Shown here in pieces: positions 1 through 8,692 of a DNA stretch of 36,373 nucleotides. Below the pieces are notes generated by a model. The model saw only the letters and a list, made by a program, of their open reading frames with translations. It did not search any database and was not told where the DNA came from. Source of the DNA: Psychrobacter nivimaris (lineage in GTDB: Bacteria; Pseudomonadota; Gammaproteobacteria; Pseudomonadales; Moraxellaceae); the NCBI RefSeq assembly GCF_009812035.1, contig NZ_VZIZ01000010.1, positions 1-36,373 of the forward strand, written 5' to 3'. The translations under genes and the position numbers were made by a program. How positions within the stretch are numbered: the first letter of the stretch is position 1; each line of letters opens with the position of its first letter.

Positions 1-52
1 AGACGCTATTTTAACAAAAACCTCTTATCAGGTGTCCTAAATTAGTTGACCA
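1..52. mobile_element. End of an insertion sequence interrupting tnsD (partial)
   Basis: Read on the minus strand, tnsD sequence is Tn7-like up to about position 53 and then changes abruptly. The new sequence begins TGGTCAACTAATTTAGGACA (positions 33-52), whose ends read 5'-TG...CA-3' in either orientation. That is the usual terminus type of IS3-like elements and several other families. A TTAAAAT-like -10 box lies just inside (about 10-16), where a transposase promoter would be expected. Only about 52 bases are present, with no transposase, so the family is a guess. The break in tnsD is the main evidence; the IS identity is inferred. Confidence 0.5.
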
Positions 53-303
53 CTACAAAAAGGGGCGTAAAGAGGGAAAAGAGTGTGTTTATAGGCTAGT
101 GAGTTAACATCGTAATGACCAGACGGATAGAGCTCAATAAGCCTAGATAAATGACAGGGTAAATCAACAGTTGCAATTACTTTTCTGTTTGCAAAAACAT
201 CCTCAAGCAGCTGTTTTGGACTAGTGATCCCAGCCCTTATTTTTGATCGAGCTACTGTGCTGTAAATAAGTTCATCAGGATAGGGGATGGGAAAATTAAG
301 CAT
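37..303 (-). pseudogene. tnsD: tnsD (TniQ family), N-terminal fragment truncated by an IS
   Basis: In Tn7, TnsD binds the 3' end of glmS and directs TnsABC to attTn7. The readable 88 codons begin MLNFPIPYPDELIYST and contain SPKQLLEDVFANRKVIATV and HTLFPLYAPF. These match, from memory, the start of Tn7 TnsD (about 508 aa) almost position for position. After residue 82 (APF) the frame runs into foreign sequence, adds six unrelated residues and stops at 37. The zinc-binding region that follows in TniQ proteins (Tn7 TnsD residues about 124-155) and the glmS-binding C-terminus are missing. Its ATG lies 1 nt after the tnsC stop, as in a translationally coupled operon. The fragment should not support glmS targeting. 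Whether the 3' part survives beyond the IS cannot be seen here. Confidence 0.85.
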
Positions 304-304
304 A

Positions 305-1978
305 TCAGCTTACCCTAGGTAGCCAGTCATTAATATCAAAAATAAGACCAGTTGATTTTTTTAGATGATCATAAAATACGTTTTCTTCATTTTTTTGCGT
401 GAACTGGAAGCGAAGGTCTTCTGTATCTAATGTATGCCAAAGGTCTTGGCTAGTATATTTGGCTTTAAGTGGTTTAAGCTTTTTATTTTGAACTTTAGGT
501 TGTGCTTCACTTTCAGTATCATTCAGCCACTTCAATATTGTTGGCATCAAACTTTGAATGGTTGCTTCAGGTGAGTTTTGAATAGCACGTGTTACTATAG
601 GAACAAGTAGCTTTGAGCTATAACCCATATCAACCAGCATACGGTGCAATCTGATACTTATTTCATGACCTTGATATTCTGCAATATCATCAAACTCATT
701 TTTATTTTGCTGTAACTGAGTTTGGAGAGTTAATAGCTTTTTGTCGATATCAGGAATAATGAGGTCAGAGAACTGAGCGATCCTATCTGCTCTACCTGAT
801 CTAAGGGCTTCAATCATTGGGTGAATGGGTCTTAGATCATCTTCGTAAGTTGTTTGTAGAACTTTTATTGTAATACGCTCCAACCCTGAATCTATAGCTC
901 GTAGTTGAGCAAGGACAAATAACTTAACTACGATATCAAGAATGCCCTGCGATAGATCATACCAACAGTTCTGTATGTCATCTGATAATTTTAGATCGGC
1001 TTTTCGAAGCCATTGATATTTCCATAAATGATTTGTAAATATGTTCCATTCAGATTTAATAACCCTACCATCTTGTGTAATTCGATTTGCTTCATATGGC
1101 ATTTGCTCCCAGAAAATAGAACCAAACCCAGCTCCACGACGTGCCGAACGAAAATCACCTTCAAAAATGTATCGAGCTTTAGGCGTACCTACCATTACAA
1201 CTGGTAGTCCAACAGTATTTACGAGAGTAACAAAAAAATTGAGCATTTTTTCAGCACCACCAGATTTATTGACACTAAGGTGCTGAATTTCATCGATAAC
1301 TAATAATCCAATAGCGTGAAGATTAGAGATTTGCCGCATTAAGTTCAGTAAATTATCGATCCCCTGGTTTTTACGAGTATATTTATCTTCATAATTGGAG
1401 TCTAAAGCTTGATCAATAGCTCTAAAAAAATGTAAACATAAGCTTTTTAACGACCCATCATGCGGACAGTCAATCTTTAAGTAGACAATTTGGATAAAGT
1501 TGAATTGTGTATGATTGATAACTTGAGGATAAGTAGATAGTATTTTGTTTAGAGTAGTTGTTTTGCCGCTACCGGAACATCCAATGAAAGCTAAACTACG
1601 AGCCGTAGATATAGTTGATGGGAACCTTATAGCGTCATCATTTCCCGTCATCAACCTCTCATAGCCATTTTGTAAACGAGTATTTAAAGAGCCGTCTTTA
1701 GGATTTCGTCCTATATAACCTTCACGAATCATAATTGAAATTTTCTTCTCAAGATCAATATGTCTATTAATCGGTTGAAAAAATTGATTCATCAGCTGAG
1801 CTATGAGATGCCCTCGGACAGCAGAACCTGCTTGAGTGTCTGAAGCATGAAAATCAACACTACCTTTTAGCTTTCTAACGACTTCCTCTGGTTCAAATAC
1901 GTCTGGCAAAGCTTCTACAAATGAATTACCTCTATAGGGCCCAAAACTGTCCTTGTATATAGCTTCTACCATCGTCAT
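305..1978 (-). CDS. tnsC: TnsC, AAA+ ATPase transposition regulator of a Tn7-like element
   Basis: This 557-aa protein (Tn7 TnsC is about 555) is the ATP-dependent switch that links the target selectors TnsD or TnsE to the TnsAB transposase. Visible motifs are a Walker A loop FIGCSGSGKTTTL at about residues 131-143 and a Walker B strand GLLVIDEIQHL at about 224-234. A sensor-like stretch VVMVGTPKARYIFEG follows at about 260-274. The C-terminal tail is rich in lysine and glutamine, where Tn7 TnsC contacts TnsA and TnsB. The gene begins 23 nt after tnsB and ends 1 nt before tnsD, so it belongs to the tnsABCD operon. The reading frame is intact. Base composition is clearly more AT-rich than the neighbouring glmS, as expected for transferred DNA. 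Confidence 0.93.
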   Translation of the reverse strand: MTMVEAIYKDSFGPYRGNSFVEALPDVFEPEEVVRKLKGSVDFHASDTQAGSAVRGHLIAQLMNQFFQPINRHIDLEKKISIMIREGYIGRNPKDGSLNTRLQNGYERLMTGNDDAIRFPSTISTARSLAFIGCSGSGKTTTLNKILSTYPQVINHTQFNFIQIVYLKIDCPHDGSLKSLCLHFFRAIDQALDSNYEDKYTRKNQGIDNLLNLMRQISNLHAIGLLVIDEIQHLSVNKSGGAEKMLNFFVTLVNTVGLPVVMVGTPKARYIFEGDFRSARRGAGFGSIFWEQMPYEANRITQDGRVIKSEWNIFTNHLWKYQWLRKADLKLSDDIQNCWYDLSQGILDIVVKLFVLAQLRAIDSGLERITIKVLQTTYEDDLRPIHPMIEALRSGRADRIAQFSDLIIPDIDKKLLTLQTQLQQNKNEFDDIAEYQGHEISIRLHRMLVDMGYSSKLLVPIVTRAIQNSPEATIQSLMPTILKWLNDTESEAQPKVQNKKLKPLKAKYTSQDLWHTLDTEDLRFQFTQKNEENVFYDHLKKSTGLIFDINDWLPRVS

Positions 1979-2001
1979 TTCAATACTCTCTCTTCAGCTT
2001 A

Positions 2002-4116
2002 TTACTCATCATCAGAATCTATATTGTGGTAAACAGGGTACTTAAGAGCTAAGTCTTCATCTGATAATGTAGTGATAGCACTGTCCTTTGATGAAGTTTT
2101 AGGCAGCTGTATAATTTTGCCATTTTTAGCTGTCTTGGCATAGTGAGCTTCTTGCCTGTCTTTACGTTCAGTATTTCTAGCTTGTTCGCGATGGTCGTTG
2201 ATGTTAGATAACTGGGCAGACTTAGTCTGTAGAACATTGGATTTGGCTGCTATAGCTTGTTTTATAGTTATTTCATTTTCTCTTTCAAGCTGCTCTAATG
2301 CTAGGCTGCTCTCAATCTCTTGTTGAGCAACTGTTTTTTTCTGCTCGTCTTGAATGTGCCAAACTTCCCAAAAGCTGCAATCTTTAAACTCTCTAGAACG
2401 ATCAGATAAATGAGCTTCCCAGTAATTGATACTATTCTGTTCATAGAAAATATATATTTTATTTGCATCAATAGGGTCATAGGCAGCAATTAAAGATTTA
2501 GGACGGTTGATTGTGTTTTTGCGATGTAGCCAGCCTTGTTTCCTAATTTCCGCAGAATCATAATAAATACCGAAAAGCTTTATACCCAAATCTGATAAGG
2601 TTGCTTTTTTTCTAGGTAGAAGTGCTACATAAAGGTCTTCTTCTGATACAGAGCGCAACTTTCCTGTCCGATGCTGTAGACCCCAATTCCATAACTCACG
2701 TGGGATTAAAGGTAAACTTGAAGGCATGTCGATATCTCTATCATAATGTGTCAATTGGTGAGTTTTATTATGTATGAGGATAGAGTTGATCATAATTTTG
2801 GTGAAATCGGATATTGTCAGAGTCGAATCTAGTCGATAATCTCGACCACCTTTCTTTTTTTCTTTCACATCAGTCACTACACCAGGAGCAAAAGGTTTAA
2901 ACCGAGATTGCATTGTTTTAAAGTATCGCTCTACAACAGGTTTTAAATCTCCACGATAAGGTGGTGTATTTTCTATTCGAACAGAAAAACTTTTTTCTAA
3001 AGTTTCAATTTGATGGCCCAGTAACTCTCCACGGTCTGCAAGAATTGCATCAGGCAGTCCTATACACGGCCAATCATCTGCAGTGATATTGATTCCATAT
3101 TTTTTGCAATGATTCTGTTTATCAGTAACTGCCATTTTTAGGGCTTGTATGCTAGTGGCATATGAAGGGTTTTCAAAACCAATATAGAAGCCTGCTATCA
3201 TTCGACTAAATACATCTACAACAAAATAAATGACAGGACGGCCTACGATACTCTGTCTATCTGAATCAGATAGTAGATAGATATCTGCAATTGTAGCGTC
3301 TATTTCATAGCGTGAACCAGGTCCGAGAACTTGAGTATTAACAGTGGAACGTAATTGCCTTACGTCCTTGTTGTAACTAATCTTATTGTGTCTAAGCTTA
3401 AGTTTTTGAACAGAAGTAAATTCTTTATTGTAGAAATACTTAAACTGCCAAATACTAGGAAAGTTTTCGTCGTCAATTTCAGGATTTAGTGAGCGATACA
3501 TAGCTTTAAATTTGCGATATGCATAAACGATTGTATGTTTACTATCATTTAAAAGATACTTATTAATGATCATTGAAAAGAGTCTTTCGACATCTGTATT
3601 GATTATGGCTGCCGTGCCCTCTTTATAAACTCTTGGCCTACCAAGCTTCTTTTCTTTAGCAATACGTTTTTTACCTTTTGCTCCAGAGTTCTTGTAGTTT
3701 GGAAGTAGAGCATTAGGCATTTGTCCTCTTTGCCAATATTTTCTGATAAGCCGATATAGAGTCTGATTCGTACTTTTGTCTGAACTGACAATATCATTAA
3801 TTATTTTTGAACGTACTTCAGGTAGATAATATAATTCATTAGAGATAATCGGTTGTATCAACTGATAGTTCTCATCTCTCTTTATTTGAGCCGTAGTACC
3901 ATCTTCTGGTGATTGCAACAGCAAGTATTGATAAGGATCATCTATCAAATGGCATTCGCCTTCTTCAATTAGATCGACTAAACTTTGTGTTTTTATTAAT
4001 TCGGGCAGAGCTATAGTTTCGTTGATATCAATCCAAACAAAAACGTCATTGGGTAACTCTTTGAGAATTCTATATTCTTCACCTTGATTGTTGTAAATAT
4101 CATTGATTCGAAACAT
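2002..4116 (-). CDS. tnsB: TnsB, DDE transposase subunit of a Tn7-like element
   Basis: TnsB (704 aa; about 702 in Tn7) recognises the transposon ends and makes the 3' strand cuts and joins. The DDE triad is readable in an RNase H-like integrase core: D273 in YEIDATIADIY, D361 in PDAILADRGELL and E396 in KPVVERYFKTM. These are the same residue numbers published for Tn7 TnsB, so the core has no length change. The N-terminal 250 residues hold the basic, helix-rich DNA-binding part (KKRIAKEKKLGRPRVYK at about 149-165). The C-terminus is charged and glutamine-rich. Its ATG overlaps the end of tnsA by 17 bp, with a GAGGAG site 6 nt upstream inside tnsA, which suggests coupled translation. The gene is intact and AT-rich. 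Confidence 0.95.
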   Translation of the reverse strand: MFRINDIYNNQGEEYRILKELPNDVFVWIDINETIALPELIKTQSLVDLIEEGECHLIDDPYQYLLLQSPEDGTTAQIKRDENYQLIQPIISNELYYLPEVRSKIINDIVSSDKSTNQTLYRLIRKYWQRGQMPNALLPNYKNSGAKGKKRIAKEKKLGRPRVYKEGTAAIINTDVERLFSMIINKYLLNDSKHTIVYAYRKFKAMYRSLNPEIDDENFPSIWQFKYFYNKEFTSVQKLKLRHNKISYNKDVRQLRSTVNTQVLGPGSRYEIDATIADIYLLSDSDRQSIVGRPVIYFVVDVFSRMIAGFYIGFENPSYATSIQALKMAVTDKQNHCKKYGINITADDWPCIGLPDAILADRGELLGHQIETLEKSFSVRIENTPPYRGDLKPVVERYFKTMQSRFKPFAPGVVTDVKEKKKGGRDYRLDSTLTISDFTKIMINSILIHNKTHQLTHYDRDIDMPSSLPLIPRELWNWGLQHRTGKLRSVSEEDLYVALLPRKKATLSDLGIKLFGIYYDSAEIRKQGWLHRKNTINRPKSLIAAYDPIDANKIYIFYEQNSINYWEAHLSDRSREFKDCSFWEVWHIQDEQKKTVAQQEIESSLALEQLERENEITIKQAIAAKSNVLQTKSAQLSNINDHREQARNTERKDRQEAHYAKTAKNGKIIQLPKTSSKDSAITTLSDEDLALKYPVYHNIDSDDE

Positions 4117-4915
4117 AACGAAGCTCCTCAGATATTAAGCCCCAACACTTAGTTCCATCTACATTCAGATCGCTACATTTGAGCTTTCTGAAATCAATAC
4201 GCAAATCAAAAGTGAAAAACCTTTGAGCTAATAGCTTTCTAATCTCATTTAAAGAAGCTCCAAGCTCGCTGTGATAAGCATTATCAATTTCTTTACATAA
4301 ATTGATAATTGAGTTGCTGGGATTTTTTAGTATCTGTTCGGAGTATAAATTTAGTTTAAGCTCAATGTCAGAATAGATGTAACTATCAGACTCTGGATAT
4401 AACCATTTGATATTATTCTGAACTTCTAAAGGAATATCTTTTTCCGTAATTATTTGCCAAGGAATACCTTTACTCTGCCAATAACGACGTTCTATCTCTA
4501 ATTTTTCTATAACTCTAGGATTATTTAAATCTTTTGAATACTTAGCTTGAATAGCAAATTGATTGTGGAGGGTGTTGGAAGTAACCACGTAGAAGTCCGA
4601 GGTCATAATATGGAGCTCACCTCTAATACTAGGATGCTTAACTTGCATTGAGTTGGCGATCTGCTGGGTATCTTCATATTTTAGAGGAAACTGTTCTCGT
4701 ATATCAGTTACATCAGCACTCCATTCAAGAACTAAGAAAGCAGCTAATTCTAAATCCGACATTAGATGATGAGTTCGTCTAGTCTTATGTCCAAAGGTTC
4801 GGTGAGAACGTCCTGCTGAAGATATGTCAGAGATTTTGATCCATGGTTTATAATCGGCTAACTCTCCTTGACCTCGCTCTTCTTTAATCCACTTCTGTTG
4901 TTTTTTGGAGAGCAT
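4100..4915 (-). CDS. tnsA: TnsA, restriction-endonuclease-like 5'-strand transposase
   Basis: TnsA (271 aa; 273 in Tn7) cuts the 5' strands at the transposon ends, making Tn7 a cut-and-paste element when paired with TnsB. The catalytic residues of the endonuclease fold can be assigned by alignment to remembered Tn7 TnsA: E56 (SDLELAAFL; Tn7 E63), D107 (MTSDFYVV; Tn7 D114), and Q123 and K125 (FAIQAK; Tn7 Q130 and K132). The C-terminal winged-helix half, which binds TnsC, is present and ends ELRYVSNQ. The ATG follows an AGGGG ribosome-binding site by 6 nt, and that site lies in a hairpin (see the 4917-4956 entry). First gene of the tns operon; its 3' end overlaps tnsB by 17 bp. Confidence 0.95.
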   Translation of the reverse strand: MLSKKQQKWIKEERGQGELADYKPWIKISDISSAGRSHRTFGHKTRRTHHLMSDLELAAFLVLEWSADVTDIREQFPLKYEDTQQIANSMQVKHPSIRGELHIMTSDFYVVTSNTLHNQFAIQAKYSKDLNNPRVIEKLEIERRYWQSKGIPWQIITEKDIPLEVQNNIKWLYPESDSYIYSDIELKLNLYSEQILKNPSNSIINLCKEIDNAYHSELGASLNEIRKLLAQRFFTFDLRIDFRKLKCSDLNVDGTKCWGLISEELRYVSNQ

Positions 4916-4916
4916 G

Positions 4917-4956
4917 AAAAACCCCTGCTAATGTTTTATTAAACAATAGCAGGGGT
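4917..4956 (-). promoter_or_regulatory. Hairpin with 3' T-run covering the tnsA ribosome-binding site
   Basis: A 10-bp perfect inverted repeat, ACCCCTGCTA (4921-4930) and TAGCAGGGGT (4947-4956), has a further 5-bp inner match (TGTTT 4932-4936, AAACA 4941-4945). On the minus strand it is followed by TTTTT and then C-ATG of tnsA. It therefore looks like a rho-independent terminator, and its 3' arm contains the AGGGG ribosome-binding site of tnsA. The proposed tns promoter has its -10 box overlapping the 5' arm, so transcripts starting at that promoter would lack the 5' arm. Only RNA coming from upstream could fold it. The base pairing is seen directly; the regulatory role is inferred. Confidence 0.7.
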
Positions 4957-4971
4957 TAATACATGAGTCAA
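4943..4971 (-). promoter_or_regulatory. Predicted sigma-70 promoter of the tnsABCD operon
   Basis: On the minus strand a -35 box TTGACT (4966-4971) and a -10 box TATTGT (4943-4948) are separated by exactly 17 bp, predicting a start near 4936. The leader is about 20 nt and ends in AGGGG-N6-ATG of tnsA. The -35 box touches the innermost TnsB-type repeat (4971-4990), so TnsB bound there could repress its own operon. That last point is inference. Confidence 0.6.
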
Positions 4972-5050
4972 TAGGATGAAACTATATTACTCAGGATGAT
5001 ACTTTATTACTCAGGATGATACTTTATTACTCAGGATGATACTTTATTAC
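4971..5050. repeat. Four tandem 20-bp repeats: TnsB binding sites of the Tn7-like right end
   Basis: The unit, read on the minus strand, is GTAATAAAGTATCATCCTGA. Three copies are identical and head to tail (4991-5010, 5011-5030, 5031-5050). A fourth (4971-4990) matches at 16 of 20 positions. The core AATAAAGT...CCT resembles the TnsB sites remembered from Tn7-R (GACAATAAAGTCTTAAACT). Four closely packed sites next to tnsA is also the Tn7 right-end arrangement. Perfect identity between copies is more regular than in Tn7 itself. Confidence 0.82.
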
Positions 5051-5059
5051 TCGCTCACA
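5051..5059 (-). mobile_element. Terminus of the Tn7-like transposon (right end)
   Basis: On the minus strand the element starts TGTGAGCGAGTAATAAAGT, compared with TGTGGGCGGACAATAAAG at Tn7 ends, so the terminal base is placed at 5059 (5'-TGT...). The adjoining five bases AGAGC (5060-5064) are the candidate 5-bp target duplication; the partner copy would lie at the other transposon end, outside this window. The element occupies everything to the left of 5059 in this window. Confidence 0.85.
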
Positions 5060-5083
5060 AGAGCTGTCGTAGAGTAATTCTTC
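5060..5083. other. attTn7 insertion point, 24 bp downstream of glmS
   Basis: Exactly 24 bp separate the transposon terminus (5059) from the glmS stop codon (5084-5086). Tn7 inserts about 25 bp past glmS, directed by TnsD bound to the last codons of the gene. The match of spacing, orientation (tnsA end facing glmS) and terminal sequence shows TnsD-type targeting at the time of insertion. Confidence 0.85.
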
Positions 5084-6928
5084 TTATTCTACCGTGACTG
5101 ATTTTGCCAAATTGCGTGGCTGGTCGACGTCTGTGCCACGCATTACTGCTACATGGTATGACAACAATTGCACAGGCACGCTGTAGACGATGGGGGCGAG
5201 CGTCTCGCAAACATCGGGTACATATACTAAGTGTAGTCTATCTTCCGCGACCATTTGACTAGCTTCGCTAGCAAATACAAATAGCTCACCATGACGCGCA
5301 TGCACTTCTTGCATGTTGGCTTTTAATTTATCAAACATACTGTCTTTAGGCGCTAGTACGACGATGGGCATGTCTTTATCGACCAATGCTAATGGACCGT
5401 GTTTGAGCTCGCCTGCCGCATAACCTTCTGCATGAATGTAAGAGATTTCTTTCAGCTTTAGTGCACCTTCTAGCGCAATCGGGAACTGTAGCCCGCGACC
5501 TAAAAATAGACAGCTTTTCTTATCTTCAAAGCTTTCACTCATGGTCTTGATAGGACCATCAAGGTTTAAGCTAGCGTAGAGTTGTCCTGGTAATTGATGT
5601 AACTCACTTAATAACGTATTTAACTGTTCGTCAGTCATGCGCTTCTGCGTGACACCAACTTTTAATATCAATAATATCAAGGCCACAAGCTGAGTGGTAA
5701 ATGCTTTGGTAGAGGCAACGCCAATCTCAGGCCCTGCCAACGTTGGTAAGAAAATATCTGTTTCGCGTACCAGCGATGACGTCGGTACATTACATAATGC
5801 CAAGCTGACTAAGCCTGCTGGCGTTTGCTTTTGGATATCACGTAATGCTGATAAGGTGTCAGCCGTTTCACCAGATTGAGAAATACAGATGACCAAAGTA
5901 TTATCGACGACGACAGGATTGCGATAGCGGAATTCGCTGGCAACCTCGACGGAACAAGGTATACGGATAAGGCTCTCAAACCAGTATTTTGCGACCATAC
6001 CAGCGTGATAACTGGTACCACAAGCAATCACTTGTACATGACGAATACCTGACAGCAGTGCCTCATGACGCTGTAAAAAATCGTCGCGTAGTTTAGTCGT
6101 TTCACCATTATCCAGAGCCATCTCGATCGTACGAGCGACAGCATCTGGCTGCTCGTAAATTTCTTTGAGCATATAATGCTTGAACTCGCCTTTATCGGCA
6201 TTGTGCTGGGTTGCATCAATCTCATGTATCTGACGTTGGACTTCAACACCATCTGCATAAACTTGAATGCTATTGCGAGTTAATTTGGCGATATCACCTT
6301 CTTCTAGATACATAAAGCGGTTAGTCACTGGTAGCAATGCCAACTGATCTGACGCGATAAAATTCTCACCGATGCCGACACCAATAACCAAAGGTGAGCC
6401 TAGACGTACAGTAATGAGCTCATCAGGGCAATCTACGTGGACGATACCCAATGCAAAAGCACCATGCAGTAGCGGGATAATGGTGCGTACTGCTTCTAAC
6501 AAGTCAGGCGTTTTTTTGTAGATATCATGGATCAGATGCGCTACAACTTCTGTATCTGTCTGCGAAGTAAATACGTAGCCTTTGGCTATTAGTTCTTCTT
6601 TCAGCTCAGCGTAGTTTTCGACGATGCCGTTATGAACGACCGCAATCTTGCCTGACACGTGTGGATGCGCATTACGTTGTGCCGGCTCACCATGGGTTGC
6701 CCAGCGCGTATGAGCAATACCGATGTAACCATTAAAAAACTCTGGATTGATTGCAACGGCATCAACCAGTGCCTGTACTTTACCTACTTGGCGCTCACGG
6801 TGTAGTTCACCATCACGAATAACCGTCAGACCAGCTGAGTCATAGCCGCGATATTCTAAACGCTTTAAGCCTTCAAGTAAGATATTAGCGATATTTCGCT
6901 CAGCAACGGCGCCTACAATTCCACACAT
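5084..6928 (-). CDS. glmS: Glutamine--fructose-6-phosphate aminotransferase (isomerizing)
   Basis: GlmS makes glucosamine-6-phosphate from fructose-6-phosphate and glutamine, the first step toward UDP-GlcNAc for peptidoglycan and LPS. The 614-aa product starts MCGIVGAV, so Cys2 becomes the N-terminal nucleophile after Met removal. The class II amidotransferase motifs EYRGYDSAG (about 25-33), HTRWATHG (73-80) and VVHNGIVENY follow. Two SIS sugar-isomerase domains span about 290-600 (CGTSYHAG, SQSGETADT, GRGLQFPIALEGALKLKEI), and the end is PRNLAKSVTVE. The ATG has AAGGAA upstream. Its last codons are the attTn7 recognition region, with the Tn7-like element 24 bp beyond the stop. No glmS terminator is visible before the transposon, so glmS transcripts may enter it. 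Confidence 0.98.
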   Translation of the reverse strand: MCGIVGAVAERNIANILLEGLKRLEYRGYDSAGLTVIRDGELHRERQVGKVQALVDAVAINPEFFNGYIGIAHTRWATHGEPAQRNAHPHVSGKIAVVHNGIVENYAELKEELIAKGYVFTSQTDTEVVAHLIHDIYKKTPDLLEAVRTIIPLLHGAFALGIVHVDCPDELITVRLGSPLVIGVGIGENFIASDQLALLPVTNRFMYLEEGDIAKLTRNSIQVYADGVEVQRQIHEIDATQHNADKGEFKHYMLKEIYEQPDAVARTIEMALDNGETTKLRDDFLQRHEALLSGIRHVQVIACGTSYHAGMVAKYWFESLIRIPCSVEVASEFRYRNPVVVDNTLVICISQSGETADTLSALRDIQKQTPAGLVSLALCNVPTSSLVRETDIFLPTLAGPEIGVASTKAFTTQLVALILLILKVGVTQKRMTDEQLNTLLSELHQLPGQLYASLNLDGPIKTMSESFEDKKSCLFLGRGLQFPIALEGALKLKEISYIHAEGYAAGELKHGPLALVDKDMPIVVLAPKDSMFDKLKANMQEVHARHGELFVFASEASQMVAEDRLHLVYVPDVCETLAPIVYSVPVQLLSYHVAVMRGTDVDQPRNLAKSVTVE

Positions 6929-7109
6929 GGCTATTCCTTAGATTTAGTTTTTAGTAGTTCAATATATAATGGTACAAGATCAAAAATTTGGTTGAACATT
7001 AATGATGAGTCATCAACATATAAATATGATGAAGCAGCACCACAAAGATTGCCGTACTGCTTAGATCGGTTCAAAAATGACTGAGGTTGGCTAAACCACC
7101 AATGAGCAA

Positions 7110-8486
7110 TTATTTTTTAGTGGGTCGTTGGAAGTCATTTTTTTGTACCTGACGCGCACGACCAAATGCCAATGCACTACTATCAACATCTTTGGTAATC
7201 ACAGAACCAGCGGCCACAGTAGCAGTATCGCCAATCGTCACTGGCGCGACTAAGCTAGCATTAGAGCCGATAAACGCATTATCTTCAATGATGGTTTGTG
7301 ATTTATTAGCACCGTCATAATTACAGGTAATAACACCAGCACCGATATTCACGCCTGCACCGACTGTTGCATCACCGACGTAGCTTAAGTGATTTACTTT
7401 ACTGCCTTGACCAATAGTCGACTTTTTAATTTCGACAAAATTACCAACTTTGCTGTTATCAGATAGTACGGTATCAGGACGCAAATGCGCAAAAGGCCCG
7501 ATATCAACACCAGCACCAATATCGGCACGATCGATCACGCAATACGGTTTGATGTAGCAGGCATTACCAATCTTGGCATTTTTAATAACACAGCCTGCTT
7601 CAATATAGACGTTGTCACCTAAGGTACAGTCACCTTCAAATACCACATTAACGTCAATAAACACATCTTGACCAGCGGTTAACGTACCACGAATATCGAC
7701 ACGGGTAGGATCAGCAAATTGCACGCCAGCTTCTTGCAAGTCAGCAACTAGCTTACGCTGCCAAGTACGCTCTAGACTAGCAAGCTGTTGACGGTTATTT
7801 ACCCCTTCAATCTCAAACGTATGCTCAGGCTCAATTGCCGCGATAGTAATACCATCGGCAACTGCCATTTTAACGATATCCGTCAGATAATATTCTTGCT
7901 GTGCATTGTCGTTAGAAAGCTCAGGCAAGTATTTGTGCAGTAACGCATTATCGACGCAGTAGATACCGCTGTTAATTTCTTTAATACTTTGCTCTTCAGC
8001 ATCGGCATCTTTTTGCTCAACGATGGCTTCAATATTGCCTGCTTGGTCACGCTTAATACGACCTAATCCAAATGGATTATCGACAGTCAACGTCAGCATC
8101 GACATACCATCAGTATTGGCAGTTTTTAATGCCGTTAGCGTTTGACAGCTTACCAATGGTACATCACCGTAAAGAATAAGACTTTGTCCTGATTTGGGTA
8201 AGTCAGACAGTGTCACTTTGACCGCATGGCCAGTTCCCAATTGCTCAGTTTGAGCAACCCAAGTAATCGATGCTTGTGTATATTGATTGGTAATTTCTGA
8301 CTTTACTTGATCACCACCAAAGCCATGAACAATAATGGTTTCATCAACAGTTAGCTGATGACAAGTGTCTAGCACGTGGCCTAATAAAGACTTCCCAGCC
8401 AAGGTCTGCAATACCTTTGGCTTTGCCGATTGCATACGTGTGCCTTTACCAGCAGCTAAAATAATTACAGAAAGAGGAGATGTCAT
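7110..8486 (-). CDS. glmU: Bifunctional GlmU: GlcN-1-P acetyltransferase / GlcNAc-1-P uridyltransferase
   Basis: GlmU performs the last two steps to UDP-GlcNAc: acetylation of GlcN-1-P, then transfer of UMP from UTP. The 458-aa protein (456 in E. coli) has the nucleotidyltransferase motif [15 protein letters not shown] at 10-24. A left-handed beta-helix of hexapeptide repeats runs from about residue 255 to 440 ([33 protein letters not shown]), as expected for the acetyltransferase half. It sits upstream of glmS in the same orientation with a 181-bp gap, so the two may be co-transcribed, as in E. coli, although the spacing also allows a separate promoter. The start ATG has no strong ribosome-binding site. 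Confidence 0.97.
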   Translation of the reverse strand: MTSPLSVIILAAGKGTRMQSAKPKVLQTLAGKSLLGHVLDTCHQLTVDETIIVHGFGGDQVKSEITNQYTQASITWVAQTEQLGTGHAVKVTLSDLPKSGQSLILYGDVPLVSCQTLTALKTANTDGMSMLTLTVDNPFGLGRIKRDQAGNIEAIVEQKDADAEEQSIKEINSGIYCVDNALLHKYLPELSNDNAQQEYYLTDIVKMAVADGITIAAIEPEHTFEIEGVNNRQQLASLERTWQRKLVADLQEAGVQFADPTRVDIRGTLTAGQDVFIDVNVVFEGDCTLGDNVYIEAGCVIKNAKIGNACYIKPYCVIDRADIGAGVDIGPFAHLRPDTVLSDNSKVGNFVEIKKSTIGQGSKVNHLSYVGDATVGAGVNIGAGVITCNYDGANKSQTIIEDNAFIGSNASLVAPVTIGDTATVAAGSVITKDVDSSALAFGRARQVQKNDFQRPTKK

Positions 8487-8692
8487 AATAGGCTCACAAA
8501 TGTAACAAAATATAATATTGGATTATAGCGCAAATGTTCATTTATAAAAACGCTGTGATGTGCAGGCTTTGTAATACAACCTGCTAACAATAGATCAATT
8601 GTCGATGCAGGAGAGTAGCGTTCAAATTGATAACGTTGCTAGGATTAGCGGTTGTAGAACAGCCAATTCAGTATCGTAGTAGTTAGGGTAGC

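Noticed and set aside
4917..4956. Hairpin as a simple glmS terminator
   Set aside because: It lies inside the transposon, beyond the element terminus and TnsB sites, and overlaps the tnsA ribosome-binding site; it may still stop read-through, but it did not evolve as the glmS terminator.
4971..5050. Short tandem repeats as a CRISPR array
   Set aside because: The units are contiguous with no spacers, lie at the transposon terminus and match TnsB-site sequence.
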